A stretch of DNA of 64,000 nt from Cryptomeria japonica (GCF_030272615.1 NC_081408.1:200716341-200780340); one strand, 5' to 3'. Counted from the first letter of the stretch, positions 12,540 through 25,467 are shown. Notes: generated by a model not told the origin, from the sequence alone. Translations and numbers: made by a program.

Positions 12540-13378
12540 TGGCATCAATACTCATCATGACCATACTTCTTGCAATATGCACAAGTTGGTTTATCCTTCT
12601 TAGGTGGTGTCCCCTTCTTGGAAGAGGATGAAAAATCGCCTTGTGATGGAGAGGATGATTGTCCTTTTTCATATTGTGGATTTGACTTAGATTGCTTCTT
12701 CTTCTTATTTGAATCTTTGCCTTGACTTCCTTGATTCCCTTGATTAGCCACGAAAGCCTGGGGCTTTGAAGACTTGAGAAGCCCCATGTTCAACAGCTTA
12801 GATTGTTCCAATATCAATATTTTTGTGAAAGCATCAAATCAATGCATAACAAAGGAACTCCCCACTGTCAAATGATGAGTTTGGAAGCTAGACACAAATG
12901 CTACATATTCTGGTGCAAACTTGTCCAACAAGTTGAATATCAACTAAGCATCCTTTTTGTCAATTCCACAATCCTTAAGCTTTGCTCTTAGCTCATTTGC
13001 TTTGGTGACATAATCTTGGATTGTATCAAAACTCTTGGGATCCAAGTTGGTGAGATCATTGTCAATCTTATAACCTCTGATTTCATCAACTTGACCATAC
13101 AATTTTTGAAACATATCCCAAGCATCTTTGATTGTAGTACACTTCTCAATATGAAAGATGAGGTCATCTGATACATACTTGCGCAAAGTTCCAAGAGCCA
13201 TGGAATTCTTAGTGAGCCATTCTAACTGAGCATTAGGTTCAACCTTAGGATTAGGTGGTGCTTCTATTGTTCCATCTATGTAATGCGTGAGACCTTTTTT
13301 CATTAATTTGCTCCATACTTTAATTTTCCATGATGCATAATTATGTGGAGTTAAAGGTGGAAATTTATGAGGACTCAT
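12540..13378 (-). pseudogene. Copia E Gag (UBN2 type) with zinc knuckle
   Basis: Starts at an ATG at 13378 (MSPHKFPPLTPHNYASWK), the usual start of copia Gag, about 1,070 bases downstream of the PBS. The UBN2 fold is seen in KDAWDMFQKLYGQ and VTKANELRAKLKDCGI. A Ser/Lys/Gln-rich stretch precedes the CCHC knuckle CAYCKKYGHDEY near 12550-12592, where a stop falls inside the knuckle. Frame changes occur near 12944 and 12820. Confidence 0.88.
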
Positions 13379-14447
13379 TGCAACAAAAATGAAAGAGCAC
13401 AAGGAAAGAGAGACACAATCACACAAGAAACCCCCACAAATACACTCAATCAAAGAACCCCCCCCAAAAGTGATGATTTGGCACTTTATACTTAGTGCAT
13501 GTACAATGGGCCACTTGCAAAAAATGACAAAGAGGACTTCTGATTTCAATTTTATAGTTGACTCAATAAGGACAAAAGAGACTCAAACTAATAGTACAAG
13601 AGATCTAAACTAAGATCCAAGCAATTTACACATACCAAAATAGGGCAAATAAGACCAATATCTAAAAGTATAATTTCCACTTAAAATATCTGAAATCTGA
13701 TCATAGATTATGAAAGTAAATGAAAAAACATGCACTTTAAAAAAAAAATGACACTTGAAAAGGAGGTCGTACGAGCTCAAACGAGGCCTTTGAAGTTGCA
13801 GAATTGAGGATTGGACAGGTATAGCTGAGAGAATCTAAAAATTTTGATAAACCTGTGCACCAAAAATAGAAAATAAACACACTAATGTGAAGAAAACAAA
13901 AAATTAGCCCAAATTAAAAAAAATTGCACCCAAAAAAGAGCAAAATTGAGCAAGTTATGGGCCTCCAAAGTTGACCCAAAAATCTAAACTGCTCAATGGA
14001 GAGGGGTCTAAAAATTTCCAAAGAAAATGCTGACTGGGCACTAACTGTGTGCTACTGACTGTGCGCTGCTGAATCCACATAAGCTGACTGGGCAGAAGGT
14101 ACGGATCCCAAAAACAATTTTCAATTTTTTTTAATTTTTTATTTTTTTCAAAACAAATCTTTTCAAATTGGAAAATTATTTATTTTTTTTTTTAAATTTT
14201 TTTTTGAAAAAAAATCCAAAAATTTCGTACCGTACCACCCAAATTGGGCAAAAAATTTCCTCCACACCCAAAAATAGATTTTCAGCAAAATAGGATGAAT
14301 TTATACTCAATTTTTAGGGAAACGGCCTCCCGTACGCAATGGTGAGGTCAAAAACACTCCAAGATGCCTCCAAAAAGTACAGTTCCTCAAATCCAAAAAT
14401 AGAAGCCTTCCATGATGTCTCCAAAAACCAATCAATGAAGCCCCAAT

Positions 14448-14460
14448 GGCTCTGATACCA
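14448..14460 (-). other. Primer-binding site of copia E
   Basis: The minus strand reads TGGTATCAGAGCC, an exact match to the plant initiator tRNA-Met complement, directly adjoining the 5' LTR. Confidence 0.95.
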
Positions 14461-14910
14461 TGTGAGATTTTGCCAAGATCAAGGGCATAATGAAAAGTAT
14501 AAAATAGAGAAAAAAGAATGACAAGAACAAACTGTATTTTCATCAATATGCAAATGATCAATTGGATTTACCAATACAATGAGTATAGGCCTGCTTATAT
14601 GGGCAAGGCCATATGGATGTATGAGAACACAATCATGACATGTGGTTCAATGAGAAACAAGGGTATGTAAGAAATACTAGGGGTAGGTAGGAGAAATACT
14701 ATAATATTCCACAAGCGATGGATGACCCACCAAATGTGGAGTGTAACAACAAAACAAGACCACAAAAGGTGGAATTTCTCGTACAAGCTCTATCCCTATG
14801 TGCATACTTCCCTAAGTCTCTCAAATCCAAACTACGAAGAGATGCATTATCCTAAGTTAACTTAAGTGAAGTGTAATAATATTCATAATGAATATTTATT
14901 TACACCAACA
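14461..14910 (-). repeat. 5' LTR of copia E
   Basis: 450 bp, same ends and length as the 3' LTR (8613-9062), followed by the TSD copy TAAGT at 14911-14915. Confidence 0.95.
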
Positions 14911-15984
14911 TAAGTTACCAAATCTGAATGTGCCTTTCTTGTCACCCTTAATTTTCTTTAGATTGTCAATTAGTTCATCCTTCACCCATTCACATATGTC
15001 AATATTTGTGTTGATGTTCACCATTTCATAAGCACTTTCGATACATAAACTAGAAACAGAGTTTAGTCTATTGGCATGTGTAGTCTTGTATCCTAGAATC
15101 ATGCTAATGAATCTTACATTAATATCCTTCACATCATTGACTCTCAAGGATCTATTGTCATATGTTGCACTGGTTAGGGTCATTACAGTGTTGTTAGACA
15201 CCTTCTTTCCATTTTCTAGTCTGCTATTGGTGGAATGTAAGCCAGTCACTACCCTAACTGCTTCTTTTGTTATCTTATGGATGGAATCTAGCCAAAATAA
15301 TTCCCCATGAACTCTACTCAATACAATCCTTATAACTTCCTTGGGAAATAACTTCCTTGGGAAAATCAGGAATGCTAAGTATCTCCACAAAACCAAGGGT
15401 TTGAATTATCTTATGTTCTGGTTTAACATTACCATTCTCATCATAGATTACAGTCCTATACATATTCATAATCTCATTAGCACCAAGTTCCTCAATGTGA
15501 CAACGTATGTAAAACCTAGGGTCTTCAGCATAAGCAACTCCTTTGGGTATTTTAGAAAATGCTTCTAGGGTATCATCCTGCTTCGCTACTTTGGGAATGA
15601 TTTTAAATACGGGCCTAGGGTGTTTAACCACTTCAATTATAGTAGGGTTTGCAAAGAATTCAAGTGCGGAGGAGGAAGCCATTGTATAAATACCTTAATC
15701 TACCTTTAGGTTTGAGTACTTGAATGATTTGCTTCACTTCTTGTTGTGGGTGCCTTCGCTCGGGTTTTTCACGCTCTTAGGAAATTTGAATGCTTGGTGA
15801 GTGAAAAAGAGTGAAAAACACTTGCTTTATAATGTCATTTCCTTCAACTACCATAATAAATGCCTGTCGATTAAGTAAAAAATTAACTCATTTGCCGGTA
15901 AAGAAGCATTTCATCTTCTTACCATCAATCGAGGGTAAACTAGCATGTTTTCAATCTATTGCCATAGCCTCAAGGGATTTCTTT

Positions 15985-17080
15985 TCAGTTAGATGAAGAA
16001 TCTCCTACCGGTGGAGTGATACTTTGTTCTACCAGTGAAGGAATAGCTTCATTAACATTTTGATCTGACTTTCTAATCCATTGTTTTGAAAATTCTTGCT
16101 TTACCTCATCAACCTTCTCTTTACCTTTCAAACTAGGTCCTTTGTTATTTGCTGGTGATGCCTTCTACAAAATTTTGCAATATGTCTAATCTTGTTACAA
16201 GCATAACAAGTCACATTATTTTTATAAATAGCTTTTCCATATCCTATGCCAGTATGTGTTCTACATTGATTAGATAAGTGTCCAAATCTTCCACAAATAT
16301 AGCATCTTACATTCATTCTGCAATTTTCTAAATTAAGATGAATTTTGTTGCATTTAAAACATTGACCGATGGGTGCATTAGTGTTCTGATAGTTTCTAGA
16401 TCTACATCGATTTTCTCTATGACCATACTCGTTACAGTTAAAGCACTTTCCATTAATTTGTAGGCATTAGGTTGTCTTACCAGTTTACTATGATCATGAT
16501 TGTTTGCAGTACCAAAAATTCAAAGCCAAGACCATAAGTATCTCCATTAGGTTTCTAATTTTTCAGCATGTCATCAAGTTCTTCTGAACTTTTCTTGAAT
16601 TTCTCCTTATGTTGATTTGCAGTAGCCAACTCATTTTCTAAGAAATCTTTTTGTCTCATGAGTTTAGTTTTATCATGTTCCAAATGAATTAGATCTATCT
16701 TCAACATATCATTTGCATGACTGAGTCTTATATTTTCATTTCTAGCATCATTGATTCTCCTGGCCAAGTCATCTTCATTCTTCTTTTGGTCTTCAATGTC
16801 TTTACAAAAGCTCATAGTCATATCTTGCATCTCATTCCTCAAGGTCATGTTTTCTTGCTTCATCTTGCTTACAAGACCATTAAGAGTTTCTTTTTCATCA
16901 TCATCACTCTGTATCTTCTCATGAAGTTCTCTTATTTTTTTCCTAGCAATACTGAGATTTTCTTGAAGTCCTTGAATGATTTCCTGTGCAGCCTTCTGAT
17001 CATCTTCAAGTTTCATATTTTTCAACTTCTGCATCATAATCTGCAAGAGTTCTTTCCAATTGCTTTCTCAAGTTTTTCAT
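15985..17080 (-). pseudogene. ORF1 of element C: Gag-like coiled coil plus zinc knuckles
   Basis: ATG at 17080 (MKNLRKQLERTLADYDAE), 58 bases from the PBS. A frameshift near 17015 leads into a long coiled coil (16555-17046, heptad-rich, Lys/Glu/Asp) followed by zinc knuckles: an N-terminal degenerate one, CYICGRFGHLSNQC (CX2CX4HX4C, intact), and CYACNKIRHIAKFC. It ends at a stop at 15985-15987 after a Lys-rich tail. By analogy with Gag nucleocapsids it would bind element RNA. ORF1 of element A (30705-31813) has the same layout. Confidence 0.8.
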
Positions 17081-17137
17081 CTATACCAGTGTCAGAATCT
17101 TCCTCAAGCTGTTAGGATTTTGAAAATAGAGGACCAA

Positions 17138-17149
17138 GCTCTAATACCA
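17138..17149 (-). other. Primer-binding site of element C
   Basis: The minus strand reads TGGTATTAGAGC, one change from the tRNA-Met complement, two bases from the 5' LTR edge. Confidence 0.9.
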
Positions 17150-17151
17150 AT

Positions 17152-17912
17152 TGTTAGGATTCCCAAAGATACTGAGAGGGGGGGGGGGGTGAATTAGTAT
17201 CTTGTCGGTTTACAAATTTTCTAATCTTATTAAACAAATTGCATTCCAAAACAATGTATTGGTAGACAAGAATAATAAGCACAACATAGAAAGCACACCA
17301 TAACACAATATTTTTGGCGAGGAAACCCGATGTGGGAAAAACCTCGGTGGGATTTGTGACCGACAATATTCACTCATTGGACAATAAATGAATATTAGTT
17401 ACAATAAGGGCCTACACATATAGGAAGACCAATTGCCTAAAGCTCACTACTTAATTACAAAAAGGGAAGTCTCACTGACTTACAAAATGGATTATGAAAA
17501 TCCAATATCATGTACTGCTTTGGTTCAACATCTGCTATGTTAGGTTCAGTACCGGTTTAAGCTCTCAAAATAACCATAAACCTTACTCCAAAATCTGCCT
17601 TAATATTCACATATTACTTCTGTAATAATCTGACCATGTTCACATCCTAAATGATCTACAAGATCTCATACTTATATATGAGTCCTATTACAATTCGCCT
17701 TGTCGGCTTACAAAAGATATTACATTTAAATACATTATGTAATAGACAAAACCCTGTCGGTTGGGGTGTCAGTAATCATCTTTGTCATTGTTGGTAAACT
17801 ATCTGCCGGTGTAGAGTTTGTCGGTGCTGGTGTCATAGGATTGCAAGGTTTCCATCAATGACAATACCTTCAATCACCTACATTTTCTCATTGGAGTGTG
17901 CATTTGCCAACA
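17152..17912 (-). repeat. 5' LTR of element C
   Basis: 761 bp, TGTTAGGATTCCC to TTTGCCAACA, pairing with 2480-3237. The C-rich tract has more Gs on the plus strand (about 12) than in the 3' LTR. The adjoining ATTTC (17913-17917) is the TSD copy. Confidence 0.92.
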
Positions 17913-17917
17913 ATTTC

Positions 17918-20900
17918 TATATTTAATAGTACCCAGAATAAATCATGCAATTTTTTAGAACCCCTCCATTTATGATAACACTTAAGAAAAAGGATCCACG
18001 TTTTTTAGAACCCTCATCTACTGTATCTTCAAGATAAATTGGAGGAATTTGTGAAACCATTCCCTCTAGCTCTTTATCCTTTGTCTCATTCTTATTCACT
18101 TGTTCCTTTACATTATGAAAAACATTCTCATGTTCAATATTAGTAGAAGAAGAAAGATCCCTGACCCAGGCCATAGATTTCTCCTTATGTTCATCTATTC
18201 TTAACATTTCTTTCAAAGGAACCTTAATTGTAATTTGGGAAAGATATTGAATCATATCAATAGGTGTGTAATCTAGCAATTCATGAGACATACCTAGTTT
18301 TTCTTCATTTTTCTTCAACTTGTTGCTTTCAATATTTTGTTTCTGCTTCAAGTCGTCTTCAATAGTTGTAGAAAACTTTTCAATTACTTTTGTCTTCACC
18401 TTAGGTGAAGCAACTTCCTCATTGGGCTTTATAACTTCATCTATCTTAGCCCACTCTTTTATCTTGACCTCCTTGATCTTGACTGCATCTTTCCTTGGTT
18501 TATCTTCTTTGATCTTCTTGCCTTTATTTTTCAGCTGTTTGATAAATAGACCAAAAGGCTTGCCCAGATCTTCACAAATGTTTTTGTTTCTCAACTGGTA
18601 ATTACTTTTAACTTGAGCCACCATAGCAGCAGTTATTCTGGCAATCTCTTGATCTGAAGGTCTTCTCAAGGACACAATATCTTCTCCTTGTTCAACTTAC
18701 ATGCTTGATCATCAATACATAACTCATCATAAAAAGAAACTTGTTGATGGTATGATTCATTTCTTTACCTTTGATGATCTACATCCAATTCCCAAGTTTC
18801 AATATTAGAAAAATATTCTCCTCATCCAAGATAAGAAGTGGTCATGAGACAATCACCATTCTCATCCTCAAAAGTTTCTTCTTCTTGTTCTTCTTGTAAT
18901 TCCTCTTTGGCAACAATAAATTGTGCAACTGCACAATACTCAGGAGAATGGGGTGACTGGCAAGCAATACACCAAGGTGTATCTTCAACTACATTTACTA
19001 TGTGTTTCTGCAATGGATCAAGAGTCTGGTGCTCCTCTTTGTTCTTTTGTTGTTGCTGAACAAGCTTACCATCCTTTCAATTTGTGTTCTAGGGATAATC
19101 TTGCAATCTTGGGGGTCTGTTAAATTTATTAAACTATTTCTTCTTTGGTGCAGTACCTTTGTCATTCTTTTCAAAATTTAATCTGAGATGCTTCAAGGTA
19201 TTAAGCACCTTGTCCCATTTATCTTCTTTTTTAGGTTTTGATCCTAAATGTTTCTCCACTTTATCTTTTGAACTCTTAGAGAATCTAGGATCCTCTCTTC
19301 TTCCAAGATTACCTGAAGCTCTCCTATTTCCTTCAACATTTATGGCTATCCAAAATTCATCTCTGAGATTTGAGGATTTTTATCCCTAAGGATATATGGC
19401 ATTTTTGCATCAAATGCATTTACATAAACATTGTCATCTAATCTTAGAACCTGAAATAGTTTATGCATAGATTTTTTAAATCTGATATTAAAATCAGTCA
19501 CAACCTCATTTGGTGGCTTCTTGATGTTGTTGAACTCATTCAACATAAAGCTTGCATTAGTTTTGTCACCATACTGCTCTTTGAAACTCCTTTCAAATTA
19601 TTCCCAGGAACATGCTTCCAATTGGTATCCCCCTATACCAATCCCTAGCATCTTCAGTCAAAGATTGTACAAAATGTTTTATGACAACATTTGCATGCTC
19701 TACTTCATAGTCATTTAACTTATCTGTGAAATATCTCAAATGTTCTTCACCAATGATAGCATTATTTCCTACAAACTTGTTGATCATGTCCCTTAATTCT
19801 TTTGGGACTGTGTTAGGATGTCCTGGTATCCCATCAAAACATAATTGCCTATACCTTTCTAAATGGACAGGTCTTCTTTGAAACTACCCAGCTTCAACTT
19901 GTCCTCCAACATTGGTTGTAGCACTAGTCCCAGTGGTATTTGTTCCAATGTTAGCCCTAGCAGTAACTCCAGTGGGTACTTTCGAAGCTTGGGACTGACT
20001 GATGTTTTTAGTAGCTACTTGACCTCTCTACCTAATAACTGCAACTCCAATACTCTGGGTATTTTGAACATTTTGGACAGGAGTACTTGTGTTGACAATT
20101 TGTGTTATTGTAGGGACTAAACTAGAAACAACTCGAGTATTAGATGGGCCGGCAGTGAATGAAACATTATTTAATGTTGACATCTTAAGGAAATCAATTT
20201 TTCTCTTCATTTTTTCTATTGAAGCTTCCATCTAAACTTTCTTCAACTCTTTTGCAAAAGTTTCACTCTTTATCCTAGATTTCTCTAATTCAATGTCAGC
20301 TTTAGATAATCCATGACTTATCTAGGATATTTGAATGTTTTTGATAATTTATTTTAACATTAGATACCTTTTTCTTTCCTTTGTCCTGATCTGATTTGGG
20401 AATTTGAACACTTGACTAACTGGGATCTGCTAACTTTTTCCTATCAACATGACTCTTAGACTTTTCTCTTATAGAATATTTAGACTTCCTATCTAAGATC
20501 TCTCTTATAATAGGACCCTCAACACTAGGCTTAATGTTTTCTTGATTCAAAGCTTTGAGTGTAGCCAATTGCCTCATTAAACTATCCCTCTCAATCACAG
20601 GATTTATAAACCTAGATTCTTTCTCCTTTTCTATTTTCTTTCCTAAATCCATTTGTTCTTTTAGTTCCCTTCTAATGTATCTATATCTCCAAAAACATCT
20701 TCAAGATTTGGCAAAGTTATTTTAGATCTAGAAGTATAACCTAAATCTATTAGGTTAGCCTCTCCTTGTTCTTGAGTTGACTCATAATTATAATGAAGTT
20801 CCATTGTGAGGCCAAGAGGAGGAGGTACACTGATATCACTACTTTGATGACTTCTACTCCTACTTTGGTCTCTTCTCTTTACTAAATATTGGACCTATGT

Positions 20901-21062
20901 AACTTCTTTATTCTGTTATTGCACTTCTTCTTGAACAAGTGTATTAAACAAAGAATCAAAGAATCCTAAGCTATTTGACTCATAACTCTTAGAAGATGTT
21001 TCATAAAATTCAGGAATAGAATTCAAAGACTAAAACTTGCATTCTTATGCTTTGGTTTCCAT
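17918..21062 (-). pseudogene. Ty3/gypsy element L Gag and start of protease
   Basis: Starts at an ATG at 21062, with one frame largely readable through METKA, SIPEFYETSSKSYES and PPPLGLTMELHYNYES. The Gag core at 19346-19787 has ELRDMINKFVGN, EHLRYFTDKLNDYEV and DARDWYRGIP, followed by FNIRFKKSMHKLF. A zinc-binding stretch WCIACQSPHSPEYC is at 18930-18980. The Lys-rich region 18050-18675 leads to INGGVLKNCMIYSGYY, where the protease Asp of DSG is Tyr. The gene is cut at 17918 by element C and appears to resume at 2479. Confidence 0.8.
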
Positions 21063-21503
21063 GACGAGGGAGCAGTGCTTTTTTATGCATTTCTTCTTAT
21101 TCCACTCCTCTGTGAAGCTCTGGGAAGATCTTCCAAATTTTCTTCAGGATGTAGCCTCATGTAACCTCTAGTATTTTTAGCTTTACTCGTAGTGACATAA
21201 TCTTTCAAAGGCCTGTTTGAAATCTTCAACAATACATGTAGTGATGCAGACTTCAAAGTTGCCACCCAAATTACTTTAGGATAGCAAATAAGACAATATT
21301 TCATAATCTTTGAAAGATATTTATGAACCTTGTTCAAAAATAGGAATGTCTTTCTTCACAAAAATGTAGAACACCTTTCACAACAAAGAAAACAAACCAA
21401 AAACATAAAACCATTGGCTCAACCATCAAATCACCAAAATAAAATGAAAACTCAATGCAATTTTCCCAAATGGACGACAAGACTGACTGCAATTATGCAT
21501 TAC

Positions 21504-21521
21504 TCCCGAGCAGAGTCGCCA
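21504..21521 (-). other. Candidate primer-binding site of element L
   Basis: The minus strand reads TGGCGACTCTGCTCGGGA, a motif commonly found just inside the 5' LTR of plant gypsy elements, and not the tRNA-Met type used by the copia elements here. An LTR-like TGTTGG edge follows at 21525. Confidence 0.55.
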
Positions 21522-21524
21522 TTT

Positions 21525-22740
21525 TGTTGGTTCCCCAAAGGGTTTACATTGCAATGATAGAAGCCAAGTTGATTCTTCAAATATATATGGAGAAGCCAAC
21601 TCCAACTATCAATATTCTCTATAACTTGGACCAACTATGACAAGGATTCTGCAAATCCTTCTACACTTTAGGCTCTATAAGAATCAGGAGGGTGATCCCT
21701 TGGTGAGTCTATAATCTCTATGCCATACTCCCAAATTACACCAAAACAAAGCAGATGATCTCATATATAGGTTCAACAAATAGGGATAATGCTCAAGAAT
21801 GGTGAATTCTTCAGTGATGCTCAACCTATTGGAGCATGAGATGGATAAAATGTGTAATAAAAAACATAAACTAAAATGTATTGTAATAATCAACAAATTT
21901 ATAACAAATACAAGTGAACTGAACATAAAATTGATTGTAAATACTAGGACTAGCTAATAAACAATGTCTTATTCCATTGGGTGATTGAATTCAGAAGATA
22001 TAAAATGAATTACAACAAAATTATATCTAATAGCATTCAGATCTAAGATAATATTTCCTTACAATATTTCTCATCTACATTCCCAACCCAATCTACTTAT
22101 CAAATCCCTAAACAAGCCCTACCATTCTGCAATCTTGTTTTAGCATTTAATTGATCGCTTAGATCAAAGCATAAACATGAATTTCATACATCAAAATAAT
22201 GCACTGAATAAAAGAAATCCTTGATTATATTTCATTCAAAAGATGATAGAATTGTACAATGGAGAGAAATAGGTCAGAATTGTATTTCTATTGAATAAAT
22301 TTGTTATTTTTGTCATAAAACAATTTACAAATAACTCCTTCAAGAACCTGCATAAAACTCAACACAAGAATCTTATCTATTTGCAGTGAGATATAATTGT
22401 ACACTTTACTCATTCCACCTAAAACTTTCTACAGGAACCCATGACTCTAATTTTAGAAAACTAAGTATAGAGATCAAAATCGGAACCCTGTCTCTTGGCC
22501 TTGAATTTCATTTTATAGAAACAAGGGAGAAAAAAAGCTACGAAATAGAGGAGACACCTGTCACAAAAAATGGTTGGACACCTATGATTCTATTATAAAA
22601 TATTCCTTTTGAGGAATGTCACAACCAAGACCAATATAACTGCTTCACCATAACATTTCTTCCATTTTGTTTTCCTTGTTGTTGTCGAAAATATTTTGAT
22701 GCATGCCCACTTTGTTGTTGTTCACGTTCAAAAAAAGAAA
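21525..22740 (-). repeat. Probable 5' LTR or leader region of element L, right edge unresolved
   Basis: AT-rich non-coding stretch starting TGTTGGTTCCCC next to the candidate PBS. No second LTR copy is present (the left part of L is lost), so the right edge is not defined; I place it before the reading frame of ORF N. No recognisable domains. Confidence 0.4.
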
Positions 22741-22742
22741 CA

Positions 22743-25467
22743 TTGCTAGAAGACAAAACCGCCTGCCAGACTATCATATCAAACAATTTACTAACTAACT
22801 ATTTGAGGTCCTTACTCCTGCTTCAAGTAAGTATTACTCCATTCACCATATTCTTCATCAGTTGGCCATTTGAAATTCATGACCTCATCATCCTTTGTTC
22901 TATATGGATTATATTTAACTGCTACCTGATTTTCTACTCTGTCAAAAGACTCAAAGAATGTCCTTGTACATACTATTTTCTCCATGTTGTCCTCCAGCAT
23001 GCTAGTATCCAGCTCCTCACAAATCAGATCTACTTGAGTGTTAATGACCCTTTCTGCCTCTTCTTTCCAAGTTTTAAAGGCTTAACTGCCCCATTTTCAT
23101 CCACAATCCCTAGCAAATGTGCTTAATTCAACTCAGTGAAGTTACTCATCAAATCCCTTATCTTTCTTTCTATAATTTTTGGGAGAATTTGGGCTTCTTG
23201 TATTAATTTCACCAACAAATGAGTGGGTTGAAGCATAGGTGGCCTCTCAACACATTGATATTTGGAAGTCATTCACATTATTTTAAGTTCATTTCTCCTT
23301 TGTAACCATTTTGTAAACAAAGGTATTTCCACTTCCTTATCTCTATCAAAACATTGAATAGCATTAAATAACAAAGAATATAAAGAATGAATGTTATTTA
23401 ACCTACTATCCACTTTCTCATTCAAATGAGTTAGGACTGAGCTAACTATCTCTTTCTACTTGGAGGCAGACTGATCGTCTAACTCCTTTAGCTTATTTTC
23501 CAACTCAATGACCCTCTCCAAAAGTTGGGCTCTTGTTGGATCAATTGATCTAACAGGTTCTTCATCATCAATATATGGCACTAATGATGTGCTTGGGATA
23601 TCATTTTCACTATCAAATTGAACTATTTCATCTACATGGGTGACAGGTGGAGACCTAGATGTTAATGGTGCTGATGCAATTATAGGAGAGGAGAAGGATG
23701 CTCCTATTTATCCCTACTCAATAAGTTGAACTCTAGTTTTCAGCTTGACACATCTCTTTTGAACTATATTATAATCATTGAAAATATTTTCAACCTTCTT
23801 CATAAGTTCCTCTTTTTCCATGGGCTCCCTCTTAGAAGTTTCATGGGCCAATTTGGCCACATCAACAGCTAAATTTGAGGCCTCAAAATTTGATGTATCA
23901 GAGGCTCTTTTTATGATGAGGCTTCCCCTAAAATTTGGATTTATATCATTCATATCAGGTCTTCTAGGCCCCTTCTCTAATGCCCATATTGCCAAGGTTG
24001 CATAATCATCTACAAATTTTGATTCTTTCAGTTCTAACCTTGCTTCTTCTTCTGAACTGAAGTGTTGTTCTTTTGATTTCTCAATGGCATCAAAAGCCAT
24101 GACAAGTGCCATATCCCACTCTTGTAGATTTAAGACCCCGACCTAATTTATAATGATCATGCATTCATCTGTATTGATTCTTTTGAATTCTTCCATCATC
24201 TCATTCTTGACTTCTTGATTTTCTTGATTAGACCTATCTGGCCTTTGGGCCTTTCTCTTGGTGATTCTCCTTTTGTATTCCTCTATCTTCATATTCCATA
24301 CAAATTGTGGGAATTCTGGGCTTCTCACAAAAGCCTCATCCTCAAGAAATCTATCACATGCCTCCTTTCTTGCATCTATAAAGGCTCTACCCTAAATATC
24401 CAAAGGAGTGGGGTCCAGTTTTAATGCAAGTGGCATAGGAGGGATACCAATTTGCAGCTCTGCATCTATCACTGCAATAATATCCTCCTCTTATTGTTCT
24501 TCTAGGTGATGTTCCACTACCTTCTCTTCAACTTGCCTTGGATGTGAAAAGGGAACATGTGGTGGTGAGGGACTTTTGTTTGATTCTTCAAGATCAAATA
24601 TTTTGACCCCCTTAAAAGGTTTTGCTTGTACTTTTAGGGGTGATTTTGTCTTCATTATTTTCTTTCCTTTCCTTCTCACCAACTCTTCATTGTCACTGCT
24701 ACTTTCCTCTTCACTACTTGTTTCTTTTCTTATCCTCTTTGGAGAATGATAATAATGAAGTCTTCCTTCTTCTAACCCATCTATTCTTTGAGGTGGAGGA
24801 GGAGGTGAACCTAGTTGTTTCATTCCCATCTAATGAATCATGGATGCCTGTTTTTGTGTTATGGATGTAGGCCGCTATAAATTTCTTCTCTAAACTTGTC
24901 AATCATGGACTTCTTCAAGTCTGGTCCTCTTTTCCTTCAATGCAAGAATTAATTCATCAAAATTATTTATTATAAAATCAACTTTGGTACAAAATAGAGT
25001 GTAATTTCTTAATGAATCATAGCTTTGATCCATTTTTTGCACTATAGCCCATAGCTTCCTAAAAACTATGTATTTCTCCTTCCTCCAATCCTGAATCATA
25101 AAATAAAACTCAATCCTTATTATATCCTCAAGGAAGTTATGATAATGGGGCATTTGACCTCCTTTTGTTCTTTCCCTAAACATATTGTAAAACCCTTTAG
25201 GGTCACTACATCTGACTAAGTCGACACCTAAATGATATGGATGCACATATCCCCCTTTAATAATCACAAAATAAAGAGTAATAGTATAATCAGGAAAAAT
25301 AGTTCATTTTCCTCTCCCCTTCAACTCCTTATCATGTATGCATTGTATTTTCCACATCACTTTAGCAAAACCCAATCGTATTGAACATTGAAAGGTAGTA
25401 CATGTGGCTCGCCAATGAAACCATAAACTCTAATTATTGTACTAATAGGATAAGGGATTGATAAAAT
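22743..25467 (-). pseudogene. C-terminal half of unrecognised long ORF N
   Basis: The reading frame begins at 25467 next to element J and includes YPISTIIRVYGFIGEPHVLP, IIKGGYVHPYHLGVDLVRCS, GFYNMFRERTKGGQMPHYHN and RIEFYFMIQDWRKEKYIVF. It continues through a Ser/Pro/Lys-rich stretch (24491-24829), WALEKGPRRPDMNDINPNFRG (near 23960-24030) and coiled coil (23714-23800). Several stops are present. I do not recognise a known domain. The many transposon neighbours suggest an extra retroelement ORF. Its N-terminal half lies at 43513-44610, separated by the J insertion. Confidence 0.55.

Larger units (their letters stand above)
8613..14910 (-). mobile_element. Ty1/copia retrotransposon E (complete, decayed)
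   Basis: A 6,298-bp copia element on the minus strand with 450-bp LTRs, perfect 5-bp TSD TAAGT (8608-8612, 14911-14915), exact tRNA-Met PBS and a polypurine tract. Domain order Gag, protease, integrase, RT, RNase H places it in Ty1/copia. The two LTRs differ at roughly 30 positions by eye count, so the insertion is old. Frameshifts, stops and a lost integrase Glu make it inactive. It sits in ORF2 of element C, one base from the TSD of solo LTR F. Confidence 0.95.
3467..15682 (-). pseudogene. ORF2 of element C, unknown conserved protein (interrupted)
   Basis: Long second ORF, about 1,160 codons once the three nested insertions are removed. It starts at an ATG at 15682 (MASSSALEFFANPTIIEV). 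The conserved part includes LSRVHGELFWLDSIHKITKE, RSLRVNDV, FISMILGYKTTHANRLNS and KGDKKGTFRFGNL, where the combined insertion near 7184-14915 breaks the frame. It resumes near 7186 with EMGYEVYENIIETYVKALL. The rest is Lys/Glu-rich (6121-6528) and Thr/Glu-rich (4418-4917). I do not recognise the family. The ITKE...TGL pattern loosely recalls plant transposon-associated domains, but this is weak. No catalytic motif is visible. Confidence 0.7.
2480..17912 (-). mobile_element. Non-autonomous LTR retrotransposon C (complete, with nested insertions)
   Basis: A complete element on the minus strand, bounded by LTRs 2480-3237 and 17152-17912 and a TSD ATATC/ATTTC with one mismatch. Removing the nested solo LTRs (4918-5949, 7189-8606), copia E (8613-14910) and their TSD copies leaves about 6.7 kb. 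It has a near-canonical tRNA-Met PBS, a polypurine tract, Gag-like ORF1 and long ORF2, but no recognisable protease, integrase, RT or RNase H. It is therefore inferred to be non-autonomous. Elements A, D and J are relatives. Confidence 0.88.

Noticed and set aside
14100-14240. Long T and A runs that might be a terminator or promoter
   Set aside because: They lie in the leader of copia E between PBS and Gag and look like simple homopolymer drift; nothing supports a regulatory role.
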